Shown: positions 35,123 through 44,382 of the stretch, one piece after another | How the letters are laid out: every line of letters starts with the position of its first letter | Position numbering within the stretch: position 1 is the stretch's first letter | From: Thermodesulfobacteriota bacterium | Lineage (GTDB): Bacteria; Desulfobacterota; DSM-4660; Desulfatiglandales; Desulfatiglandaceae | NCBI GenBank assembly: GCA_028278625.1 | Contig: JANQDY010000272.1 | Coordinates: 38,611 to 102,610 of the forward strand | DNA length: 64,000 nucleotides | Direction of reading: 5' to 3' | Notes under the pieces: generated by a model | The model's input: the letters and a program-made list of their open reading frames with translations, nothing else | What the model was told of the DNA's origin: nothing | Databases searched by the model: none | Program-made: the position numbers and the translations under genes

Positions 35123-36532
35123 ATGGGAATAGAGAAGCAAACGTTGGGCGAAAAAATAAGTAATTTCCGAAAGGAAAAGGGATTGACGCAAAAAGGGCTT
35201 GGTGATCTGCTGGGTGTGGCAAGAGCGACGGTTGCCTCATGGGAAACCGGAAGGGCAGTGCCTTCAGAAGGTCAACTGAACAGACTAGCTGACGAATTGG
35301 GAGTTCAACTGGACCTTTTGAAACCCACTGAATTTAAGTTGTCCCAGAGGATTAACAGAATCAGAGACATTTGTCTCAGCAAATTGCCCCATTTAGTCAA
35401 TGAATTGAGGGGTAAGCTTCTGGGATCTACCTTTAGAAAAGCTTCGCCCATGAAAGCCTTGGATCAAATCGCCAATAGAGACTTTATAGAGTTTATCAAA
35501 CAGAATATCGCTCCGGAATTTAGTAAAGGCATTATTCTTTTCTCAGAGGAAGACAATCTAGAGCCGCTGGTCATACAAAATGATGGGAAGATAAAGGAAA
35601 GTGAAAAGGAAATAGAAATCGATTTTTCTTGTGAGCACTATTTGGTATTGGATCCAATAGACAGAACGACAGAAGCCGTAAAATCTATTACAGGATTTTC
35701 ACATTTTAGTTTATGCTCTTTTGCAGATGGCCCCCTATTTTCAATTATTTGCTTACTCTTTGATCCCTACATTATGTTCTATTACGCTGTGAAAGGCCAA
35801 GGCGCTTTTATAAGAACGAGAGATTCAGACACCATCACGTTGTCACCGAGTACCACACGATATTTGCCTGGCGCAAATATTGGCGCCTATGTTGGAAAAC
35901 CCAGCCGACTGAAGGGATTGGGTGAATGCGAGCATTTCTTTAATCGTCAAAAGGAAGAAAGCGTGTTTGTCAATATTTCAGGAAGTTACGGTTTTGCCTT
36001 GCCGGCTTCAGGACAAATTGATGGTTTTTTTGAAATCATAAAGGGATATCGCTGGCATGATATCGTCAGCGGTGCGCATATCCTGCAAGAGGCCGGGGGA
36101 GTGATAAGAAATCTGGATTTTCATGAGCTGGCTGACCCCTTCACTTCCAGGTATTTCAAAATTACAGAAGACACTTCTGGAGGAGTTAAGAATGAATACG
36201 AAAAGAAACACAAGTCGGATATACCTGCAAAGATCCTGGAATCACTTAGTCAATGGATATCTTTAGTGAATGGAGACGAAAATGCCGGAGGTTATATTAG
36301 CTTTAAAGAGATTACACAGTTTTTTGATGATTTATCCAAACATAATGAAGATTCAAAAGCTTGTTTGGGCAAACTCAAGGTTCTGGTTTTAAATTACACA
36401 TGCCAACGCGAAAAACTAATTAGCAAACTGAAAGAACGGCAACGCTTCGTAAGCGCCGGCAACTATGATTTGGCAGCACAGATGTGTGTTGAATTGGCCA
36501 GAGACAATCTTTCTCTAAAGGAGTGGGATTAA
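35123..36532 (+). CDS. XRE-type HTH fused to inositol-monophosphatase-like domain
   Basis: 469 residues, RBS aaaggagggcaaaa. Residues 8-62 are a Cro/CI HTH (L-T-Q-K-G-L-G-D-L-L-G-V-A-R-A-T-V-A-S-W-E). Residues 90-340 match the IMPase/FBPase superfamily: S-E-E (141-143), L-D-P-I-D-R-T-T (176-183) and W-H-D...E-A-G-G (311-326). The canonical D-P-x-D-G-T has Arg for Gly, so it may be a ligand sensor more than a phosphatase. The last 110 residues are helical. It is divergent from the large cluster and so a likely regulator of it. Confidence 0.85.
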   Translation: MGIEKQTLGEKISNFRKEKGLTQKGLGDLLGVARATVASWETGRAVPSEGQLNRLADELGVQLDLLKPTEFKLSQRINRIRDICLSKLPHLVNELRGKLLGSTFRKASPMKALDQIANRDFIEFIKQNIAPEFSKGIILFSEEDNLEPLVIQNDGKIKESEKEIEIDFSCEHYLVLDPIDRTTEAVKSITGFSHFSLCSFADGPLFSIICLLFDPYIMFYYAVKGQGAFIRTRDSDTITLSPSTTRYLPGANIGAYVGKPSRLKGLGECEHFFNRQKEESVFVNISGSYGFALPASGQIDGFFEIIKGYRWHDIVSGAHILQEAGGVIRNLDFHELADPFTSRYFKITEDTSGGVKNEYEKKHKSDIPAKILESLSQWISLVNGDENAGGYISFKEITQFFDDLSKHNEDSKACLGKLKVLVLNYTCQREKLISKLKERQRFVSAGNYDLAAQMCVELARDNLSLKEWD

Positions 36533-36733
36533 AACCTGTCAAAGAAAAAAGGGGGCAGATGCCTATTGCGCTAAACCCAACGAATAGTCCTGTCAAGACC
36601 GCAATTACAAACGACCGTTGGTCACTTTAGGGCCTCAATGAATCACAAAGATACTTTCTACGAGAATTTCCAATTTTGATTGAATTGAAGGATTGCAGGG
36701 TATTGGTTGCAGCTACGTGCCTCTCGAATTCGC

Positions 36734-37006
36734 TTACCCCATTAACCCTCTCCCTTTTCCCTCCAGAAGCCACTCCCAAGAGAAGTTTTCCTGCAGTAAA
36801 TCGTTTTGGTCTGCCAGTTCCTTGATTTTTATCAGTTGATACAAGGTGGGGGCGGATCGCCCGATTTCAATCTTGGATATCTGGGACTGGGCAGTACCCA
36901 TCAATTCAGACATCTGTCTCTGGTCCAGGTTAAGGATGGTCCTTACCACCTTGAATCGGTGTCCTAATGCCTTTAGTTGTTCTTTTGAGAGTTTCTGAGT
37001 TTTCAT
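36734..37006 (-). CDS. XRE-family HTH regulator
   Basis: 90 residues from ATG 37006 (frame open 6 codons more). Cro/CI-type HTH: L-D-Q-R-Q-M-S-E-L-M-G-T-A-Q-S-Q-I-S-K-I-E-I-G-R-S-A-P. Convergent with the HTH-phosphatase gene and divergent from the small ORF at 37140. A GCTACCATATAGC palindrome overlaps its own start region, suggesting autoregulation. Confidence 0.85.
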   Translation of the reverse strand: MKTQKLSKEQLKALGHRFKVVRTILNLDQRQMSELMGTAQSQISKIEIGRSAPTLYQLIKIKELADQNDLLQENFSWEWLLEGKGRGLMG

Positions 37007-37059
37007 AAAGCTACCATATAGCAAAAGTGAAAACAGATTTCCATAAAAGAATATTCATC

Positions 37060-37086
37060 TTGACATAGAGCTTTTTGAGCTATAAT
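37060..37086 (+). promoter_or_regulatory. Strong promoter downstream of XRE gene
   Basis: TTGACA at 37060-37065 and TATAAT at 37081-37086, 15-bp spacer, so both boxes are perfect but the spacing is short by two. AGCT/GAGCTATA sequences within it resemble the GCTA-TAGC palindrome at the XRE start, so the regulator may bind both. Confidence 0.65.
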
Positions 37087-37139
37087 ATGGTTTAAAAAAA
37101 TATAAAAGGCATTATAAGCATATTAAGGAGGGCCATTTG

Positions 37140-37214
37140 ATGAAAAGAGAACAGCAGTTGAGGGCTTGGGGCATGACGAACTGCTTGGGTTCAATTGCAG
37201 ATTTCACAAACTGA
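37140..37214 (+). CDS. 24-residue ORF with excellent RBS
   Basis: ATG at 37140 after aaggagggccatttg, TGA at 37212. The peptide is polar, has one Cys and two Trp/Phe residues, and no hydrophobic stretch, so it is neither a toxin-like TM peptide nor an obvious leader. It is placed 54 bp after a strong promoter and 78 bp before the LPP20-like gene. May be a leader controlling the next gene, or a real microprotein. Confidence 0.4.
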   Translation: MKREQQLRAWGMTNCLGSIADFTN

Positions 37215-37291
37215 TTACCTGAAGGCCAACTTGATGTCGCAAAAACCTGATAAAGGAAGTATTCCCAAAATTGCATAAGGAGGATTGACCC

Positions 37292-38173
37292 ATGACATTT
37301 GTGTGTGGTTTGGCGTTTATGCTGTTGGTCAATGTTTCTGCCATAAAACCTGTTGGCCGCCCGGCGGAAGCCTCTTTTCAAAAAATCCCGGAAGCCCGGA
37401 ACCTTCTGCTTCCAAAAACAACAAATATCCCCTACTGGGTTACTCGCACACCTGAAAACCACTTTGTGGGGATTTCGAGGGTTTGCAGATCCATTGAGGA
37501 GGCTAGGCAAGGCGCTTTGGATTCCGGGATCGCTCAAATCCTCCAGGCAATGGGCGCCAAATACACCTTGAAGCACATTTCTACCCAAAGAGGGAATGAA
37601 ACCCATGGAAATCATGACCTGAATGAAAAACTGACCTATACGGCCAAATGGTTTCTACAATCTCTGCAACAAACTGTCACAGAATCGAGCATTCAGGAGG
37701 CAAGAGATGGATTTGTGTGTTTTGTCTTACTATACTTCCCGCCAGACAAAATTATAAGGTTACGGCAATTGAACGTCGGCCCGGAAATCGGCGCTAGAAT
37801 TGTCAAAGAGAACAAGCACAGAGCATTAATCGAGGTCAGAGAAAAGAACGGCGTTCGGGTGACGCTCACAGATTATCAAATAGAATTGGAAACACAAAAC
37901 CGGCACGCGGACTTGGTCACTCTTTTTGCCTGGAAAGTTCCAAAGGGCTCGCTTAAACGCTCCAAAGGCATTCTCGGCCAAAAAATCTCTGTCAGGGGTG
38001 ATTCTCAGACCTTTTCAATTCCGAAACCCTCCGTCAGTACAAACATCGAGAATTGGATCTTGGGCTCCGAGACCCGGGTCAAAATATTCCTAAATGGATA
38101 CGACGAATTAGGACGTCAAATCCGAGTAACTGTGAGGAATATTAATGCTGGCAAAGCAGAACCCTCATTTTGA
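37292..38173 (+). CDS. Secreted LPP20-like protein
   Basis: 293 residues; RBS ataaggaggattgaccc. Short N-terminal hydrophobic segment (F-V-C-G-L-A-F-M-L-L-V-N-V-S-A) ending in a likely signal peptidase site. The stretch F-V-G-I-S-R-V-C-R-S-I-E-E-A-R-Q-G-A-L-D-S-G is typical for the LPP20 family (periplasmic, often found in stress or surface contexts). Two beta-rich segments follow. Function unknown. Confidence 0.65.
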   Translation: MTFVCGLAFMLLVNVSAIKPVGRPAEASFQKIPEARNLLLPKTTNIPYWVTRTPENHFVGISRVCRSIEEARQGALDSGIAQILQAMGAKYTLKHISTQRGNETHGNHDLNEKLTYTAKWFLQSLQQTVTESSIQEARDGFVCFVLLYFPPDKIIRLRQLNVGPEIGARIVKENKHRALIEVREKNGVRVTLTDYQIELETQNRHADLVTLFAWKVPKGSLKRSKGILGQKISVRGDSQTFSIPKPSVSTNIENWILGSETRVKIFLNGYDELGRQIRVTVRNINAGKAEPSF

Positions 38174-38412
38174 GGGGGAAAATTCGAGCTATTGCGCTTG
38201 GCAACTGCAAAAATGAATGCAGTGAATAGGTTGATGTGCAGCACCTTTCTCAATCTCTACGACACTATTTCAGAAGCAGGCCGGTACCATCCTGTCCCAA
38301 GCGGACATCCTCAGATATTCTGTTCTGTACAAGATTTTGAAATTACTATATTGTTGTGCATCAAGATTCAAGAAGTCAGCAAACGCTTAACAGCCTTCAA
38401 GGAGCACGATCC

Positions 38413-38697
38413 GTGGCCATCACTAAAACCAAATTAGTTGAAGCTGTATCCAGAAAATCTGAAATTCCAAAACAAACATCAGTATCAACCGTTGAATCCC
38501 TGCTTGAAATCATGAAGAGAACCTTGGAATCTGGCGAAGACCTTCTAATCTCCGGCTTTGGAAAATTTTCAGTGAAAGAAAAGAAGAAACGAAAAGGAAG
38601 AAACCCGCAGACAGGCGACGACCTGATTCTGGATTCCAGACGGATTGTTTCTTTCAAATGTTCCAACAAACTGCGCGACCTACTGAACGATCGGTAA
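38413..38697 (+). CDS. IHF/HU-family DNA-bending protein
   Basis: 94 residues from a GTG at 38413 with RBS aaggagcacgatcc. T-K-T-K-L-V-E-A-V and the arm sequence I-S-G-F-G-K-F-S-V-K-E-K-K-K-R-K-G-R-N-P-Q-T-G are those of IHF alpha/HU; the R-N-P-Q-T-G intercalating Pro is present. An element-coded IHF-like protein could serve integration or replication. Upstream ATG in frame gives 19 more codons but lacks an RBS. Confidence 0.88.
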   Translation: MAITKTKLVEAVSRKSEIPKQTSVSTVESLLEIMKRTLESGEDLLISGFGKFSVKEKKKRKGRNPQTGDDLILDSRRIVSFKCSNKLRDLLNDR

Positions 38698-38878
38698 GTT
38701 TAAATCTGCAATTCCTTCGTGTTTTTCAGAATACAGAACTGCTCAATCGCAAACAGTTGTAAGTTCTCAGGCTGGTTATCAGGGAAAACGGCAATCGGTC
38801 AGATCCATCTTCAATCTCCCCTTAGACGACTTGTTTCAATCTCCGTGATAACCAATTTGGAAAGGACCCCTCAAGGGG

Positions 38879-41251
38879 ATGGATCTTTTGTACAACGGCT
38901 TTATATTATCAAGCAGGCAGATTCAGGCCCAAAACAGAACCCAGCTGATTTTTCAGGGACGGCTTTCTGACGACAGACGGTTTCACTGGACGGTGACGCG
39001 CCCGCCCATTGTATTCTTTGTCGATCATCTCCAGAAATGGACGCCTTCAGGGGCGTTCAGAAAACCCTTAGAACTGTGCAGTCTCGCAGGGAGTCCTGTT
39101 GATGGTTTATATTTCAACCAGGCTACTGATCTTTTCAAGGCCCGAAAAGCCTGCGCCGAGCGATATCTACCCACCTATGAAGCAGATGTAAACCTCCCGG
39201 GCCGGTATCTTATGGAGCATTTTATAAAGGGAAGTGTGCGATTTGCGAGCAAGCCTTCGCGCATGCACAACGGCTGCCTCTTTTTTGTGGACCCCAAAAC
39301 CCATCCCTCTGATTACACACCGGAATTGAAAACCCTTTCCATTGATATTGAGTGCTCGATGAAATCAGACCTTTATTCAATTGCGCTTTACGGAAAAGAG
39401 ATGCGAGAAGTATTGGTGGTGGATCCGAATAATCAACAAGGAAAAAGCAAATACCAGCGATTTTCAGACGAAAGAAGCCTGCTCAAAACCTTTTTCTCCC
39501 TTGTTCGTCAATATGATCCGGACGTTCTCATCGGATGGAACCTCATCGGTTTTGATTTGAGATGGCTTTACAGAAAATGCAATATGCTGAACCTCCCATT
39601 TGATATGGGAACCCAAGGGCCGACCGAGATGCTGGCACCGCGTAAAAACCACAATCAGTGGGTTGCCAGAATTCCCGGCAGGGCCGCATTGGACGGGATC
39701 CCCATGATTCGAAGCGCGTACGTCAAAGTCGATGACTATTCTCTTTCAACCGTTTCTCAAAAGGTTCTTGGGCGAAAGAAGCTGATTGAAAAAAGCGGAA
39801 GAGAGAAATTAGATGAGATTACGCGGCTCTTCCACAAAGATAAACCCTCTCTTGCAGCATACAACCTTGAAGATGCCAGACTGGTTCATGAGATCTTCGA
39901 AAAGCTCAACCTCACACAGCTTGCTGTTCGCCGGTCCCAATTGACCGGTCTCGCCGTTGATCGCACTGGGGGCAGTGTGGCGGCATTTGATTTTCTTTAT
40001 CTGCCACGTCTGCACAGAAAAGGTTATGTGGCCTATACGGATCCACGGCCGCCAAAAGGAGACGCAGCACCCGGTGGATTGGTCCTGAACAGCCAGCCGG
40101 GATTCTATCAGAATGTGGCCATCCTTGATTTCAAGAGTCTTTATCCCAGCATCATTCGTACTTTTTTCGTTGATCCCCTTGCAGCCAACAGGATCCTTCA
40201 CACATCCAAGAATGACTCAACGCCGTCCCCAAAAAGCCACATCGTGAAAGGGCCTGCTGGTCTTTCTTTTGACACGGAATGGGCCATCCTGCCAGGGATT
40301 ATTGAGCATTTGTGGAACGAACGGGACAGAGCCAAAAAGGCGAATGATGCCACCCTGTCCCAGGCCGTTAAAATCATCATGAATTCGTTTTATGGTGTGC
40401 TCGGGAGTCAGGGATGCCGATTCTATGATCCACGCATCGCAGGAACCATCACTCGTACGGGTCACTGGGTCCTGAATTTTTCGAGGGAATTCATTGAAGA
40501 AAAAGGCTTCAGTGTAATCTACGGTGATACCGATTCGCTTTTTGTTTGCCTGGGTAACGGCGATCCGGAGAAGATTCACAAGCTGGGACAAAACCTGGCC
40601 GAAAACCTCAATGCATTTCTTAGAAAGGAATTGAAAAAGCGGTTTGGCGTGGAAAGCTATCTGGACATAGAATTTGAAAAGACCTTTCTTCAGTTTTTCA
40701 TGCCGACCATTAGAGGCCGGGATTCTGGCTCCAAAAAGCGATATGCGGGTTTGCTGACGGGTAAGGACGGAACATCTGAACTTTACTTTGCCGGACTGGA
40801 ATCCAGTAGAAGGGACTGGACTGAGCTTGCTAAGAATTTTCAGGCTGATCTTTTTTCGCTCATATTCTCGCGCCATGAGCAGCGGGACCTCAAAGAGTCC
40901 CTGATTGAGTTGGTGAAAGAACGGCACCGTCAGCTATTTGCCAGTGAACTGGACCAACAGCTGACATATCGCAAAGGGATCAGCAAACCACTCAAAGATT
41001 ACACCAAAACAGCACCACCCCATGTCAGGGCCGCCAGAATGCTTGATGAATTTGAGGGCCGCGTCATCCGTTATGTGATGACCGCTAAAGGTCCTGAACC
41101 GATTCAAAAAAGATCAGGTGCGCCATTTGATTACAACCATTACAGTGAAAAGCAACTGGCCCCTGTGGCAGATATGGTGCTTCGGTTTTTTGGCTTGGAC
41201 TATCAGGTCATCACGAGCAATCAGAATCAATTGAACCTGTTTGAATCCTGA
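38879..41251 (+). CDS. polB: DNA polymerase II (family B)
   Basis: 790 residues, full length. Similar along its length to E. coli Pol II: Y-E-A-D-V...R-Y-L-M-E-x-F-I, exonuclease I motif S-I-D-I-E (about 154-157), D-V-L-I-G-W-N, D-F-K-S-L-Y-P-S-I-I-R-T-F (about 417-429), K-I-I-M-N-S-F-Y-G-V-L-G and Y-G-D-T-D-S. The last residues Q-N-Q-L-N-L-F form a beta-clamp-binding motif. Pol II is an SOS and translesion polymerase in enterics. Here it is on the mobile element, downstream of the IHF-like gene. Confidence 0.95.
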   Translation: MDLLYNGFILSSRQIQAQNRTQLIFQGRLSDDRRFHWTVTRPPIVFFVDHLQKWTPSGAFRKPLELCSLAGSPVDGLYFNQATDLFKARKACAERYLPTYEADVNLPGRYLMEHFIKGSVRFASKPSRMHNGCLFFVDPKTHPSDYTPELKTLSIDIECSMKSDLYSIALYGKEMREVLVVDPNNQQGKSKYQRFSDERSLLKTFFSLVRQYDPDVLIGWNLIGFDLRWLYRKCNMLNLPFDMGTQGPTEMLAPRKNHNQWVARIPGRAALDGIPMIRSAYVKVDDYSLSTVSQKVLGRKKLIEKSGREKLDEITRLFHKDKPSLAAYNLEDARLVHEIFEKLNLTQLAVRRSQLTGLAVDRTGGSVAAFDFLYLPRLHRKGYVAYTDPRPPKGDAAPGGLVLNSQPGFYQNVAILDFKSLYPSIIRTFFVDPLAANRILHTSKNDSTPSPKSHIVKGPAGLSFDTEWAILPGIIEHLWNERDRAKKANDATLSQAVKIIMNSFYGVLGSQGCRFYDPRIAGTITRTGHWVLNFSREFIEEKGFSVIYGDTDSLFVCLGNGDPEKIHKLGQNLAENLNAFLRKELKKRFGVESYLDIEFEKTFLQFFMPTIRGRDSGSKKRYAGLLTGKDGTSELYFAGLESSRRDWTELAKNFQADLFSLIFSRHEQRDLKESLIELVKERHRQLFASELDQQLTYRKGISKPLKDYTKTAPPHVRAARMLDEFEGRVIRYVMTAKGPEPIQKRSGAPFDYNHYSEKQLAPVADMVLRFFGLDYQVITSNQNQLNLFES

Positions 41252-41322
41252 ATCCAGCTCCACGAAGGGCCAGTCATCCCAAACGTTGAGTCTGGTGGAA
41301 TGGTTTGCTTTGATGGCTCTTC

Positions 41323-41619
41323 TTAGTCCTCGGATTTGGAGTTTTTGAGGTCGTAAGCCTTTTCTTGCTGGAACCAAATTGTCATGTCTCTATGGTCCGG
41401 TATCATTCTTTTAAAGACATCAGAGATCCAATCCACCACTTTGTATTGAGCTTCATTTTTCATTCTGAATATGACCGTTGCCTTTTCCGGGAAGTCATCT
41501 GATTTTTGTATTTGAATATCGGAAGGGTCTTTCGATAGCTTCTCCGCCGCTAATACCATGAAATGTAACTCGTTATTGGTGGGCTCATCAGAAAATTCTA
41601 TTTCAACTCCTGCTATCAT
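41323..41619 (-). CDS. Small unknown protein
   Basis: 98 residues, acidic N-half (V-E-I-E-F-S-D-E-P-T-N-N-E-L), then V-I-F-R-M-K-N-E-A-Q-Y-K-V-V-D-W-I-S and a charged C-terminus. An AAGGA lies upstream at longer than usual distance. No family known. Faces polB convergently. Confidence 0.5.
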   Translation of the reverse strand: MIAGVEIEFSDEPTNNELHFMVLAAEKLSKDPSDIQIQKSDDFPEKATVIFRMKNEAQYKVVDWISDVFKRMIPDHRDMTIWFQQEKAYDLKNSKSED

Positions 41620-42069
41620 GGCTGATTTCTATCCTTGTATCACTTAGTTTCCGATTAATACGCCGGCTGAAATCAAGAAGCTTTCCGGAAAGACGTTCAA
41701 TTAACTTTCTGTGGGCGATTTTTCAAGCCAAGGCCTGGCAATATCATTTACCCCGAAAATGCTTCCGCAAGTTGACCATATTTGGCGCCGGTCGTGTCCG
41801 CGTCATCTCCCAGGTTCACGGCCAAAAGACACCCGTCTTTGAAAGAAGTGGAATGGCAAAAGGCCCAGAGCGCCGCTTCCAGGGATTTTGCCACAGCAAT
41901 TCACGATTTTTCCTCTCAAGGCGCTTCTTGGCTTTGCAGCGGCATGGCGATGCACAATCACTTTCCTGATCAATTCTAAATTACGATGTGATCCGTTTCT
42001 GAAGAGCCGGATATTTCGCTCAGGTTAGTCTAAATCCGGCCCCTTGGAAACGAAAGAGTTTCTGGCATA
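41620..42069. other. Gene-poor spacer, about 450 bp
   Basis: No convincing gene. Two short overlapping plus-strand frames (41772 and 41782) lack RBS and known motifs. A GC change and several in-frame stops suggest remnants of a former gene. Lies between two minus-strand genes. Confidence 0.4.
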
Positions 42070-44382
42070 TCAAAAAAGCGCAAACTGGGTATGAACATGG
42101 CAGTCCTTTTTGGCCACCATCGTTTCCAGCTCCGCTTCCCTGACCTCGATGTGGGTCACCTTTTTCTTACGCTTTCCCACATATTCCACAAAATGAACCT
42201 TCACGATCCTTTCCCCGATTTTTTCTACCTCGGTACTTGCCTTTTTGATGTCCTTGGACGGTTTTTCGGTTGCCTCATTCAAGAGGATTTCCGGTTCATT
42301 TTCCGGATCGTTTATATCCCTTTTCATGCCCTTTTCCACCTGCACCTCCTTTTTCCGATAAGCCGCCCAGATGTCCTTGAGGCTTTGATTGTCTCCGGAT
42401 TCGGCCTTCTCAAAGAGCATTTTTGCCAGTTCCCGGGTCATGGAATCCGATGTCTCTGACAGGGCCGCGAGTCCCTTGTCCGACAGCTCCCCTTCGAGCG
42501 TCAGGCTTGAGATGAGCTTGTCGGCCATGAGCTGCATAAGCCGCGTCTGCATGGTCCCGCGGTATGCCAGAAAGTACACTTTGACCGGTTTCCTCTGAGG
42601 GATCCGCCAGGATCGTCGGGATGCCTGACGCAATGTGTAAGTGCTCATGGGGATCTGGTAGAAGACGATGGACGGAAAATCCAGCAAGTCCATCCCCACC
42701 TCCACTTTCCTGGGGTTGGTCATGAGCACATCGATTCCCTTTTTGACCCACTTGTCGATGATTTTTGCCCTTCCTTGGGTATCCCCGGATCTCAGGACCT
42801 TTACACGAATACTCCTCTCTTCCAGCATCGATACGATTCGAGGACTGATATCCGTGGAAAGGGAATTCTCAAAATAGACCATCACCCTTCTCCCTTGTTT
42901 CACCTCACGCCCGATGATGGAAAGGAGTTCATGCTCCTTTGGCATGACGCCCTCAAGGGGTGGACCACAGGCCACGATCTCTTTTGTACGAGGATGGATC
43001 ACCTCAACCCCTTTGTGGATTCGTTCGGGATAGGACAAAAGGGCATGAAGATACCCACCCAACAGGGAGTTGTCCCCCATGGCCAGGGCCTTGCGGAGCG
43101 CATTTTTGAGGGTGTTTTCAAAAACCATGTAGCGTTCTGCCATTTGAGGATCCATGGAAAGCTCAATTACCTCCTCATCATAGGGTTGTAGATGCTCCAT
43201 GCAGTCGGACAACCTCATGAACACCGAGTTTGGAATGAACATCTTACCCAAAAGGAGCGGGCTGATCCCCGGCTTTTCCTTGACCACCGTGCTTCGTTTG
43301 GCCTTGGTGGTCAATCCGTCTTCCTGTTTCACCGTGGTGATTTTCTCTAAAACCCCGTACCGCTCGATAAAGCGCCTTGGATTGCCCCAGGGGCTTTTGT
43401 CTTCAAGCATGAGCCGGGGATGGGTCCTGAACAGGAGATGATAGACATCGGAAGCGTAGCCGCCCGCCAGGGTGCCTGTGAGACAGAGGATATACCGGCA
43501 TGAAGCGGCCAATGCACCGAATGCATATCCCTGGCCCGACTGGTTTTTGTACATATGGACTTCGTCCGCCACCAGTAAATCGAAGCAGCCTTTCATCCGC
43601 TTTTTGATGTATTTGGCCGGGATATATTTGCGATAATTCTTTCGGGTGACATCCGGCTGCCAGAGGGGTTCATTGCAAGGGACCATGATTCTCCGATGAA
43701 TTCCCTCATTTGGGTTGAACTGCCATTTCATGACGGAATTGTTGCATAAGTATTTTTTCTTGACTCTTCCCCTGGCATTGGTTTCAAAAACCCCCAACGG
43801 ACACCCGTCCATATCCAGCAGTTCCTGACCGCATCTGGGGCAGAAAAGACCCGGCCCTTTCTTGACTACTGCCGGCCGCCACAAAAATCCTGTCTTGGCC
43901 CGTTCCCGGCCAATGACAAAAAACGCCAGGCCTCTAGAGGGAGGTCTTTTCCTGATATGTTCGAGCCGTCGGAGAACATCTTTACCGTTAAGGTTGGTGA
44001 CCTTCGCACCTGAGACGCTCTCCCTGATCTCCTGGATCCATTTCAGTACCAGATGCGGCGGGCAGATCACCAGGACCCGATTGAGTTTTTTCAGTCTGTG
44101 AAGAAGGTAGCACACCGCAATGGCCATGAGCGTCTTTCCGGTCCCCATTTCGCAGACCGTATAGACCGCCCTGTTTCCGCACATCAGGGATTTGTAGCCG
44201 GCTTTGATGATCTCCTCCTGAGCCGGAAAGGGCTTCTTTTTCAATTCAGCAAGCACAGATGAAAATCCATCTTCCCTTTGAGCGGAAGGATCGTGGATGA
44301 CCTTAAGTTCCCGGGTGACCTTCTCCGCCATGCTTTCGCCGTAGGTTTCCAGAAAATCTTTAAGAGGGATTGTATTTGCCAT
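42070..44382 (-). CDS. Superfamily 2 helicase with zinc ribbon
   Basis: 770 residues, RBS gggaaggagacaatt. Helicase motifs: C-E-M-G-T-G-K-T (I), V-I-C-P-P-H-L-V-L-K-W (Ia), A-D-E-V-H-M-Y-K-N (II), L-C-L-T-G-T-L-A-G-G (III), V-M-Y-F-E-N-S-L and Q-A-S-R-R-S-W-R-I-P-Q (VI), as in the SNF2/DEAD-like SF2 branch. An insert C-P-R-C-G...C plus a second Cys pair forms a zinc ribbon between Ia and II. It overlaps the preceding gene by 23 bp. Such helicases are common in large integrative elements, where they are believed to aid replication or transcription. Confidence 0.88.
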   Translation of the reverse strand: MANTIPLKDFLETYGESMAEKVTRELKVIHDPSAQREDGFSSVLAELKKKPFPAQEEIIKAGYKSLMCGNRAVYTVCEMGTGKTLMAIAVCYLLHRLKKLNRVLVICPPHLVLKWIQEIRESVSGAKVTNLNGKDVLRRLEHIRKRPPSRGLAFFVIGRERAKTGFLWRPAVVKKGPGLFCPRCGQELLDMDGCPLGVFETNARGRVKKKYLCNNSVMKWQFNPNEGIHRRIMVPCNEPLWQPDVTRKNYRKYIPAKYIKKRMKGCFDLLVADEVHMYKNQSGQGYAFGALAASCRYILCLTGTLAGGYASDVYHLLFRTHPRLMLEDKSPWGNPRRFIERYGVLEKITTVKQEDGLTTKAKRSTVVKEKPGISPLLLGKMFIPNSVFMRLSDCMEHLQPYDEEVIELSMDPQMAERYMVFENTLKNALRKALAMGDNSLLGGYLHALLSYPERIHKGVEVIHPRTKEIVACGPPLEGVMPKEHELLSIIGREVKQGRRVMVYFENSLSTDISPRIVSMLEERSIRVKVLRSGDTQGRAKIIDKWVKKGIDVLMTNPRKVEVGMDLLDFPSIVFYQIPMSTYTLRQASRRSWRIPQRKPVKVYFLAYRGTMQTRLMQLMADKLISSLTLEGELSDKGLAALSETSDSMTRELAKMLFEKAESGDNQSLKDIWAAYRKKEVQVEKGMKRDINDPENEPEILLNEATEKPSKDIKKASTEVEKIGERIVKVHFVEYVGKRKKKVTHIEVREAELETMVAKKDCHVHTQFALF

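Noticed and set aside
36734..37214. Toxin-antitoxin pair (XRE plus tiny ORF)
   Set aside because: They are divergent and the 24-residue peptide has no toxin-like features.
41772..41979. Two overlapping short frames in the spacer before the helicase
   Set aside because: No RBS, no motif, and compositional look of eroded DNA.
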